Origin: Deltaproteobacteria bacterium
Lineage (GTDB): Bacteria; Myxococcota_A; Polyangia; Palsa-1104; JAEUJZ01
Assembly (NCBI GenBank): GCA_017990795.1
Contig: JAGNNG010000010.1
Location: 1-12,492, forward strand
Length of the DNA: 12,492 nt
Reading direction: 5' to 3'
The notes under the pieces are model-generated. The model worked only from the letters and a program-made list of their open reading frames with translations, did not search any database and had not been told where the DNA came from. The number at the start of each line of letters is the position of its first letter. Within the stretch, counting starts at the first letter, position 1. The position numbers were made by a program, and so were the translations under genes. Below, piece after piece: positions 6,717-12,492 of the stretch.

Positions 6717-9700
6717 CTATTGCTGGGTGATCTTGAACTGCGTGCGACGGTTCTTGTCGTAACAAGAAGCGGTCTTCTCTGGGCAGAGCGGACGGCTTGG
6801 GCCGTAGCCTTCTGCAGTCAGGCGCTCGCCTTCAACGCCCTTGTCGGCCAAGTACTTACGAACCACATCTGCGCGGTTCTTCGACAGCTGCATGTTCCAA
6901 GCAAGCTTGCCACGGCTGTCGGTGTGACCTTCGATGTGTACTCGCATCGTGGGTCGAGCCTTCAGAACCGACACCACCTCATCCAGCAGCTCGAACGAAG
7001 GCTTGCCGTTGATGAGCGCCTTGTTGGTCGCAAACTGAATCTGCTGCAGCAGCTTGATCTCGCCTTCCTCAACGCTGATGAACTTGCGTGGAGGTGGGCA
7101 GCCGTTGTTCTCCTTTGGACCGGGCTCGTAGGGGCACTTGTCGTCCTTGTCCACGAGGCCGTCTTTGTCGGTGTCCGGCAGCGGGCAGCCGTTGTTCTCT
7201 AGCGGGCCCGGCTGATCTGGGCAGCTGTCGAGTCGGTCAACCAGGCCATCACCGTCACGATCCTTGTCAGGGCAGCCATTGTTTTCCTTCGGACCGGGCT
7301 CGTTCGGACAAGCATCCAGACGGTCAACCAGACCATCCTTGTCGGTGTCTACGTCAGGGCAACCCTGGTTCTCGGGTGGGCCAAAGACCTCGGGGCAGCG
7401 ATCCTTATCGCCAATCAGGCCGTCACGATCTGGATCGAGATCAACCACGGTCGGCTTCTGACGAACGACCTCTTTCTTGCGCGCCATCGGCAGGTAGCCA
7501 ATGCTGGCGAACAAGCGGAACTGCGGCGAACCAGCGACCGGCGTGATGCCGGGACCACCACCGATGTTGACGTTGATACCGGTGCTGTGAATCCAGCGCG
7601 CGGCCAGGTACGCCTCCAGCGGGGTATAGATGCTCTCGGCGTTAAACATGCTGGTTGCGCCAGTGAGCTCGCCAGCCAGACCGAAGCCCTTGGGCAGCGG
7701 CAGGAACGCTCCCAGACCGTAGCGAACTTGGTGCGAGACACGAACGTTGCGAGCCAGCTGATCTTCAGTGCGCAGAAGGACGCTGGCGTTTAACGCGACA
7801 ATGAACCCGCCCTTGGTGCGGTAATCCACAGCGAGGCGTGGCTCGAAGCCAAATGCCGAGTCACCCCGGAACTCTTCGCCCTTACCGGTGGGGAACATGA
7901 TCTGGGGAACAAACGCCAAGCCAAAGCCACCGTCGGTGTTGTCGATAATCCGCGCCTTACCAACCAACCGCAAGTCGCCCAGGCCCGCCGAGCTCGGCTC
8001 GATGGGAACGTCGGAGAGCGGCGTGTTTTGGCGCTCAAAGCCCTGGTAGATAACGACGGGCAGGTCCACACCCAGCGACAGCCACTTGGTTAGTCCGATG
8101 CCGCCCGACAGATGCAAAGTCAGCATCTGAGGGACGGTATCGGCCACGGTCATGTTGTTTGCGGTATCGAGCAGACGAAGCGGGCGGTGAGCATACTCGA
8201 TAAGGACGTTGGCCATGGGAACCCAACGTCCCGAAGTACGCGTGCCCTCGACGGTGATGATGTTTTCAGGACCAATCGCGGGCCGAAAGTTCTGTGCATT
8301 CAGCGAGATACCGTCACTTTGGGCGTGAGCGGTTGACGCTATGGCGCAAAAAAAAACTGGAAGCAGCAGAGCCGCTTTTTGGATTCCTGAACGATTCCGC
8401 AAACTTAGCTGGGTGCCTGCAGAAGTCCCGTGGGCCAAGCGACGACGACCGACAAAGGCCAGCCCCGCCAGCAACATCCCAAAAAGCGCAACCATTCCGG
8501 CGCCGTTGCCGGAGTTGGTGCTAGCACTGCCAAGGCTGCAGCCTGCTTGTCCACCCACGTAGTGCTTGGTCAGACGAGGCTTGCAGATCTTCTCGCCAAC
8601 ATCGCAGTACTGATAGGCCGGGTTCGGGCAGTCTGCGTCCACGGTGCACTTCTTGGGCGGCGTGTAGCAGGTCTTGCGATCCGGATGACAGATCTGACCC
8701 GCAGGGCAGCTGGTGTCATTGACGCAAGGAGCCGGCGGATTGCTGCACAGGTTGGTATCGGGATCGCATACCTGACCCATCGGGCACTGATCATTGCGCG
8801 TGCAGGGCGTTGGTGGGTTGCACTTGCCGTTTACAACGTCGCAAGCACTGCCAATCGGGCACTGGTCGTCGGCAGTACACTGCACGCACTTGCCCAGCGA
8901 ACAGATGGAAGCATTGGCGGGACAAGCGCGACAGTCGGTGCCGCAGTGCTGAGGCACGTTGCAGGTCTGGCACAGGCCGTCGCCGCAGAAGTTGCCGGTC
9001 GAGCAGTCTTGGCCGGGCGCTCCGCACTCTTGGCACGAGTCATTGCGGCCCACGACCGAGCTATACAGGTCGGTCAGCTGCACCGTGCGAAACTTGTCGT
9101 TGTACATAAGATCAGTCAGAGGCACCCGGCAGGTGTCGTTTGGACACTCTGCGAGGGCTTCGTCTGAGCGCGCCCACTCCAAAAAGCCGATGCTGCCGTT
9201 CTGGTAGTAGACCAGCTCAACGGGGTACATACCGGCATCTTGGAACTTGGCCTGCTTGATCTTGCGCGCCGAGATTCGCTCATCCGCAAACGGCACAACA
9301 TCGATCTTGCCGATGCGCAGTGCGCAGAAGTCGTCGCAGTTGACGGCAAAGGTCACGACCTTGCCAGCGAGGCTCGTCGGAACGTTCAAGTAACCGCGCA
9401 GACGCAGCGCAATGTTCTTGTCGTCGCCCGGCGGCACCGCCATCGGATGCGCGCTATACGGGAAGATCTCGTCGCGAAAGCTGGGAGCCGTAAAGTCGCC
9501 GATCGCCGTCGGCTGCCCGTTGCGAAAGTTGATGTTGTCAAAGATGCGCGACGTGCGCCCCATGATCTCTGGGTCCGTCGAGGGCCGGTTGAGCAAGTCC
9601 ACTGCCTTGTCTTTCATCGACAGTGGCATGGCTTGATCCTTGAAATGGATGACCGATCCACAAATCCCCGAGCCTGCATCCCGTCGAGGCTCAGCGACCG

Positions 9701-9794
9701 CCTGACTTTTGTCGATGACGGGAGGTTCGGCATGGGCGACCTGGGCGACACCCGCGAAACTACACAGAAGCGGAATTAACAAGCGGTGTTGCAT
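6717..9794 (-). CDS. TraA-like and TraB-like outer-membrane exchange proteins in one reading frame
   Basis: The start ATG 9794 has GAGGT 8 bases upstream; the frame is 1025 residues. The TraA-like part (1-464) has a signal peptide ending A-H-A (22), a PA14-like domain (about 85-215, LRLRGYLNVP and FAVNCDDFCALRIG), a cysteine-rich stalk (254-404) with repeats of the type D-x-x-C-P-x-G-x-x-C-D-x-x-x-x-x-C, and a MYXO-CTERM tag: Gly-Cys-Ser at 418-420, hydrophobic 433-448, Arg-Arg-Arg 450-452. The TraB-like part (465-1025) begins with a second signal peptide (KAALLLPVFFCAIASTAHA). It continues with a probable beta-barrel, four calcium-binding thrombospondin type 3 repeats and an OmpA peptidoglycan-binding domain (HTDSRG, LSKNRADVVRKYL, KNRR). 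In Myxococcus, TraA and TraB are separate proteins that mediate kin recognition and exchange of outer-membrane material. Here no stop separates them. TTG 8402 could start TraB (561 residues) on its own. Paralogues of similar design exist, so the exact identity is not certain. Confidence 0.75.
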   Translation of the reverse strand: MQHRLLIPLLCSFAGVAQVAHAEPPVIDKSQAVAEPRRDAGSGICGSVIHFKDQAMPLSMKDKAVDLLNRPSTDPEIMGRTSRIFDNINFRNGQPTAIGDFTAPSFRDEIFPYSAHPMAVPPGDDKNIALRLRGYLNVPTSLAGKVVTFAVNCDDFCALRIGKIDVVPFADERISARKIKQAKFQDAGMYPVELVYYQNGSIGFLEWARSDEALAECPNDTCRVPLTDLMYNDKFRTVQLTDLYSSVVGRNDSCQECGAPGQDCSTGNFCGDGLCQTCNVPQHCGTDCRACPANASICSLGKCVQCTADDQCPIGSACDVVNGKCNPPTPCTRNDQCPMGQVCDPDTNLCSNPPAPCVNDTSCPAGQICHPDRKTCYTPPKKCTVDADCPNPAYQYCDVGEKICKPRLTKHYVGGQAGCSLGSASTNSGNGAGMVALFGMLLAGLAFVGRRRLAHGTSAGTQLSLRNRSGIQKAALLLPVFFCAIASTAHAQSDGISLNAQNFRPAIGPENIITVEGTRTSGRWVPMANVLIEYAHRPLRLLDTANNMTVADTVPQMLTLHLSGGIGLTKWLSLGVDLPVVIYQGFERQNTPLSDVPIEPSSAGLGDLRLVGKARIIDNTDGGFGLAFVPQIMFPTGKGEEFRGDSAFGFEPRLAVDYRTKGGFIVALNASVLLRTEDQLARNVRVSHQVRYGLGAFLPLPKGFGLAGELTGATSMFNAESIYTPLEAYLAARWIHSTGINVNIGGGPGITPVAGSPQFRLFASIGYLPMARKKEVVRQKPTVVDLDPDRDGLIGDKDRCPEVFGPPENQGCPDVDTDKDGLVDRLDACPNEPGPKENNGCPDKDRDGDGLVDRLDSCPDQPGPLENNGCPLPDTDKDGLVDKDDKCPYEPGPKENNGCPPPRKFISVEEGEIKLLQQIQFATNKALINGKPSFELLDEVVSVLKARPTMRVHIEGHTDSRGKLAWNMQLSKNRADVVRKYLADKGVEGERLTAEGYGPSRPLCPEKTASCYDKNRRTQFKITQQ
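7086..7436 (-). repeat. Four thrombospondin type 3 (calcium-binding) repeats within the TraB-like part
   Basis: The encoded segment repeats D-x-D-x-D-G-L-x-D-x-x-D-x-C-P-x-x-x-G-P-x-E-N-x-G-C-P four times. Each aspartate-rich loop is of the kind that binds calcium in TSP3 repeats. The repeats form a rigid linker between the outer-membrane barrel and the OmpA domain. At the DNA level the units are similar enough (for example the recurring gttgttctc and tcggtcaaccag stretches) to permit recombination between copies. Confidence 0.9.
8348..8450 (-). other. TraA/TraB junction with internal TTG start and nine-base homopolymer
   Basis: Going down the minus strand, the Arg-Arg-Arg of the MYXO-CTERM tag lies at 8447-8439. 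Twelve further codons follow, then TTG at 8402-8400 opens a textbook signal peptide. No strong ribosome binding site precedes the TTG. In the neighbouring +1 frame a TAA ends two bases before the TTG, the spacing expected of a translationally coupled gene pair. Inside the signal peptide codons there is a run of nine T on the minus strand (A at 8348-8356). A one-base change in this region would alter whether TraA and TraB read as one protein or two. Confidence 0.7.
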
Positions 9795-10298
9795 CTTTAG
9801 ATACCTCAATGAGTTGATACCAAACGAATCGGTGTGTCGTGGTTCGTCGCAGATCCAGCCGAGCCTGCAGCGAACATCTGGTTGATTGTTATAAAGAGCG
9901 TCTCGCACCTGGCCAGCAAAAGCACACATGAGGGCAGTCCGCCGTTCAGATGATGCGAGTTGTTGTTTACTGTATCCTGCACAGCCTCAGTGTCAATGTC
10001 CTCTACCGTCTCTGCTAGGATTGCCTGAGCGACGCCAGCTTCCGCGGACGACTTGCGGTTTCTGCTTAACGCGTAGTTTTCCGAAGAAGTTCGGATCGAA
10101 AACTCTGGATGAACATACCTGTTCACGTTCGGAGATGTCAGCGGTTATCACGCTCTTGGCTGCGGGGAATTGCGAGCGGCTTTCGTAGTAGCAAGCTCTG
10201 CAAAGACATCTACCTGAGCCTGCACTGTGGAAAACGCCAGTGCATTTGGTGCAGCGGAGCTACCTGGTGCGTGCAAATGACACTCAACTGGACAACGT

Positions 10299-10329
10299 GC
10301 TAGCAGGCCCGGACCGCGAGTCTGCTAGC
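10299..10329. repeat. Perfect 8-bp inverted repeat with a neighbouring partial direct copy
   Basis: GCTAGCAG (10299-10306) pairs with CTGCTAGC (10322-10329) around a 15-base loop. The sequence ctagcc then recurs at 10336-10341 after five A, so the end of the stem is also part of a direct repeat. It lies 70 bases past the RomR-like stop and may help stop transcription from that gene or form a regulator site. Confidence 0.4.
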
Positions 10330-10346
10330 CAAAAACTAGCCAAGCA

Positions 10347-10371
10347 GGGGCACCGCACGACGGCTAACCCC
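10347..10371 (-). terminator. Possible terminator of the RomR-like gene
   Basis: GGGG (10347-10350) and CCCC (10368-10371) pair, and CCG and CGG pair inside them around a 5-base loop, separated by a small internal loop. On the minus strand a run of five T (10335-10331) follows about 11 bases after the stem. The stem is interrupted and the T-run is distant, so this is tentative. Confidence 0.35.
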
Positions 10372-10396
10372 TCAACCTACAAAGCCTAAGCAAAAG

Positions 10397-11533
10397 CTAA
10401 GCGCGACGCTCTTTGGCTGCGCGCTCTACCTCGCCGCGCAGCAAGATCTCAGCGAGCTCGGGCACCACTTCCCAGGCAACCTGCTGGATGGTCTCAACGC
10501 TCAGCTTGGCAATGGCTTCGTATTCAGCGCCGCGGGCGGCAATCCGCTCTAGCGCAGTAAGCACGGTCGCAGGGATCGGCGCCCGTGGGATTAAAGACGG
10601 TCGAGGCATCTGCGGTACCTGGCTTGGAATTCCAGCAGTCGCAGCAGCGGTACCAGGACGTACGGGTTCAGGCATACGATTCCCCTCTACGGTAGTCGGT
10701 TCTGGGCGAGTAGCAGGAGCAGCAGGTGGAGGCGCAGCAACAACCGGCGTCGCAGCCACAGGAGCAGGCGCACTGATTGGAGCCGCAGGCGTCAAGGTCG
10801 CTGGAATGTCGCGAACCTTAACCGCCACTGGCGTAGGCGTAGGAGGCCGCAAGTTGGGCGTCCCCATCGCTTGCACGGTCGGCATCCCCATCAGGGTTGC
10901 GCGGGGCGGCTCAATCGGAGCCGCGGCGGCTGCAGGCGCTGGTGGCATAGCAACCGGGGCTGGCGTGGGGCGACCAATGACCCCAAGGCCCTGCGGAGTG
11001 CTCGCGGACGGCGGCGGAACGGATGCAGGTGGCCGGGCAGGCACCGCAGGCGCAGCCGCAACCGCAACCGCGACTGGAGTCGCCCTCGGTGCAGCAGCAG
11101 CAGGAGTCGGCGCTGAAACTGGTGCAGCAGCAGCCACAGCCGGTGCTGCTGTCGCCCCGGCAGCCTTGCCTTTGGCCAGCGCACCGACGCGATCAATGAT
11201 CGACTGAGTATCAAACGGCTTGGCAAGGAAGGCATCTACCCCCGCAACTTTGCCGCGAGCCTCATCGTACGGAGTGAAGTTGTTAGTAAGGAGCAAGACC
11301 GGTACATCCTTGGTCGCGGGATCAGCCTTGATCGCCGTGGCCAAGTCGTACCCAGACTTCCCGATCAGGCCTGCATCGACGACCACGACATCGGGCCGAC
11401 TCTCTTTCATCCGAGCCAGCGCCTCATCGGCACCGGTGGTTGAGCTGATCTGGTAGTCCTCGCGCGCAAACGCGATCTGAACGACCCGCTGAATAGTGAC
11501 GCTGTCCTCGACGAGCAGGATCTGCTTGGGCAT
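10397..11533 (-). CDS. RomR-like response regulator (receiver domain, Ala/Pro linker, conserved C-terminal helix)
   Basis: The 378-residue protein has three parts. Residues 1-120 are a CheY-type receiver: acidic pair Glu9-Asp10, phospho-acceptor Asp53 (PDVVVVDAGL), Thr83 and Lys105 (AKPFD), a full set for phosphorylation. Residues about 122-325 are an Ala/Pro-rich linker, surely disordered. The last 53 residues form a conserved helical end with ETIQQVAWEVVPELAEILLR. A receiver, long Pro-rich linker and similar C-terminal block is the plan of RomR, the myxobacterial polarity regulator that acts with MglA/MglB in gliding and pilus motility. RomR is about 420 residues and its phosphorylated residue is also Asp53. 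Related deltaproteobacterial regulators share the C-terminal block, so orthology is not certain. No DNA-binding domain is seen. A purine-rich AGGGAGAGAGAG precedes ATG 11533. The spacers on both sides suggest it is transcribed alone. Confidence 0.8.
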   Translation of the reverse strand: MPKQILLVEDSVTIQRVVQIAFAREDYQISSTTGADEALARMKESRPDVVVVDAGLIGKSGYDLATAIKADPATKDVPVLLLTNNFTPYDEARGKVAGVDAFLAKPFDTQSIIDRVGALAKGKAAGATAAPAVAAAAPVSAPTPAAAAPRATPVAVAVAAAPAVPARPPASVPPPSASTPQGLGVIGRPTPAPVAMPPAPAAAAAPIEPPRATLMGMPTVQAMGTPNLRPPTPTPVAVKVRDIPATLTPAAPISAPAPVAATPVVAAPPPAAPATRPEPTTVEGNRMPEPVRPGTAAATAGIPSQVPQMPRPSLIPRAPIPATVLTALERIAARGAEYEAIAKLSVETIQQVAWEVVPELAEILLRGEVERAAKERRA

Positions 11534-11592
11534 CTGATCTCTCTCTCCCTTTGCTCCCTGGGCTCTTTAGGTATCGCTGGCCCCAAAGATTC

Positions 11593-11604
11593 GCCGCGAG
11601 CGGC
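11593..11604 (-). terminator. Short GC palindrome in the spacer downstream of the DUF482 gene
   Basis: GCCGC (11593-11597) and GCGGC (11600-11604) are a perfect inverted repeat around two bases, followed on the minus strand by gaATCTTT. It lies about 185 bases past the stop of the right-hand gene and 60 bases before the RomR-like start, so it could end the former or act in the leader of the latter. The rest of the spacer (11534-11788) shows two copies of tttaggtatc and no gene. Confidence 0.25.
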
Positions 11605-11788
11605 CTAGGTGCATCATGGCAACGACTTGCTGCGCGGGCTGCTGCAATGCTCTGCGCGGCGACTGAAAGAAGTCTGCCCGTTTTAGGTATCATGATTTGC
11701 GGCTTTTCGTCAAACGCCCAGTACGCTACCACCGAGGACGAGCCAGTTGCCGCAGCGCCACGCTGCTTAGGAAGTAGCGGGGAATTTG

Positions 11789-12492
11789 CTAGGAATTTGC
11801 CGAGGACTTTTCCTTTGACTGTCCCTTTGACTTTCGGGGAGCCCTCTTGGTTGTGGCAGGTTCTGTTGTGGCTGCCGCCGACAAAGACACGGCTCGCTGC
11901 TTCGCTTTTTCCAAAGCATCTGGATGCAGCGAGCTTCGCGCCGCCGCTTCATCGATCGACTGGTCGACGTAAACCGCTTCGTGTTTTAGAAACGACGCCA
12001 GCGACCGGTGAAGTTTTGTCTCTACAAAAAAGTGAGAGCTGTAAGTCGATACCGGCGTAAATCCTCGCACCAGCTTCTGCTCGCCGCCGTGACCGGGTTC
12101 AAAGGCGCGCAGGCCCAGCTTTATGCAGCGCTCGATCGATTGGTACAGGCAGACTTCAAAGTGCAAAAAGGGTACGTGCTCTGCCTCGCCCCAGTAGCGG
12201 CCATACAGGCGTGTATCTCCGCGCAAGTTCCAGGCTCCGGCCAGCAGCTGACCGTCGCGGTTGTGGGCCAGAACAAGCTCCAGGCGATCGCCTAAGCGGT
12301 CAGCGCACAGCTGAAAAAACTGGCTGCTTAAAAACGGCTTTTCGCCGGTGTAGCGCAGCGACGTGCCGACATACAGGGCATGGACCTGCTCCAAATCTTT
12401 GCGCGAAAACCGAGGCTCGCCACGCTCAGAGATAGCCGACGCGCCCTCTTGCTGCAGGCCGCAATAGGTGCGCACCGAGATCCCTGCGTCCA
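11789..12492 (-). CDS. DUF482 / peptidogalycan-biosynthesis-type (GNAT-fold) protein, 5' end outside window
   Basis: The frame is open to the right edge, and the first visible codons (D-A-G-I-S-V-R-T) look like the interior of a protein, so this is a C-terminal fragment of about 233 residues. The family signature is clear: LAGAWNLRGDTRLYGRYWG, then PFLHFEVCLYQSIERCIKLG, then FEPGHGGEQKLVRGF and P-V-x-T-Y-S-S-H-F. This matches the PF04339 group (GNAT-like, related in fold to FemAB aminoacyl transferases), usually about 380 residues; its substrate is not firmly known. After residue 195 or so the fragment ends with a Lys/Ser/Ala-rich tail (TTKRAPRKSKGQSKEK) that looks disordered and exceeds the usual family end. 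The direct repeat ggaatttgc (11781-11789 and 11792-11800) spans the stop codon. The RomR-like gene follows after 255 bases. Confidence 0.8.
   Translation of the reverse strand, partial: DAGISVRTYCGLQQEGASAISERGEPRFSRKDLEQVHALYVGTSLRYTGEKPFLSSQFFQLCADRLGDRLELVLAHNRDGQLLAGAWNLRGDTRLYGRYWGEAEHVPFLHFEVCLYQSIERCIKLGLRAFEPGHGGEQKLVRGFTPVSTYSSHFFVETKLHRSLASFLKHEAVYVDQSIDEAAARSSLHPDALEKAKQRAVSLSAAATTEPATTKRAPRKSKGQSKEKSSANS

Larger units (their letters stand above)
9795..10396. other. 602-base region without a convincing gene
   Basis: This separates the RomR-like gene stop (10397) from the TraA-like start (9794), both on the minus strand, and should hold the promoter of the latter. The best coding candidate is a 106-codon minus-strand frame (10126 to 9806) whose stop overlaps the TraA ribosome binding site. 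It has a poor start context and no recognisable domain, so it is not called. The bases are visibly less GC-rich than the flanking genes. TTATAACAA on the minus strand near 9887-9895 could contain a -10 box, but no matching -35 is evident. The right end has two inverted repeats, listed separately. No tRNA or known RNA element was recognised. Confidence 0.5.

Noticed and set aside
7086..7436. Repeats considered as a possible CRISPR array
   Set aside because: The units are in frame, encode calcium-binding TSP3 motifs, and lack identical repeats with unique spacers.
8430..9167. 245-codon plus-strand frame opposite the cysteine-rich stalk
   Set aside because: It is antisense to a strongly supported coding region with conserved cysteine repeats and a MYXO-CTERM tag. 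It has no domain pattern of its own.
9795..9929. Start 45 codons upstream of ATG 9794 for the TraA-like protein
   Set aside because: It would bury the signal peptide behind a polar stretch, while ATG 9794 has a good GAGGT site and directly begins the signal peptide.
9806..10126. 106-codon minus-strand frame ending 12 bases before the TraA-like start
   Set aside because: The start has no properly spaced ribosome binding site, no domain or signal is recognisable, and the composition is like the surrounding spacer. It is mentioned under the spacer but not called as a gene.
10413..11207. 264-codon plus-strand frame rich in Gly and Ala
   Set aside because: It is the antisense reading of the Ala/Pro-rich linker of the response regulator; the low-complexity codons keep the opposite strand open.

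Overview
The window looks like a piece of a Myxococcota (myxobacterial, former deltaproteobacterial) chromosome. The main evidence is a C-terminal MYXO-CTERM sorting tag (Gly-Cys-Ser, hydrophobic segment, Arg-Arg-Arg). It sits on a PA14-like, cysteine-rich surface protein that is directly followed by an OmpA-type beta-barrel protein, the layout of the myxobacterial outer-membrane-exchange pair TraA/TraB. A RomR-like response regulator with a long Ala/Pro linker fits the same group. By eye the base composition is moderately GC-rich, less extreme than in the best known myxobacteria.

Layout from left to right. (1) 1-207: right end of an IS66-family insertion sequence, carrying the last 44 codons of its transposase. 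(2) 208-2267, minus strand: comEC, the DNA-uptake channel gene. It is cut by the IS just before the metallo-hydrolase motif, so it is probably a pseudogene. (3) 2462-4639, plus strand: a three-gene partner-switching module in the order RsbT-like kinase with an extra N-terminal region, RsbS-like STAS antagonist, and PP2C/SpoIIE phosphatase fused to a degenerate kinase-like domain. No RsbR is present. (4) 4668-6471, minus strand: a small secreted protein of unknown function and a helical-repeat (TPR-like) cytoplasmic protein. (5) 6717-9794, minus strand: a single open frame holding TraA-like and TraB-like proteins joined head to tail, with a second signal peptide in the middle and a perfect 13-bp hairpin terminator just after the stop. 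(6) 9795-10396: a 602-base region without a convincing gene. (7) 10397-11533, minus strand: RomR-like response regulator. (8) 11789-12492, minus strand: 3' part of a DUF482/peptidogalycan-biosynthesis (GNAT-fold) gene that runs off the right edge.

How the parts relate. The rsb-like genes form one signalling unit: kinase and phosphatase would set the phosphorylation state of the STAS protein, and the output target is not in the window. The TraA and TraB parts act together at the outer membrane in kin recognition and exchange of outer-membrane proteins and lipids. The other genes are not obviously linked in function.

Most notable points: the in-frame TraA-TraB joining, with a nine-base homopolymer inside the internal signal peptide; the IS66 disruption of comEC; and the unusual make-up of the partner-switching module. 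All family assignments come from reading motifs, not from database searches.
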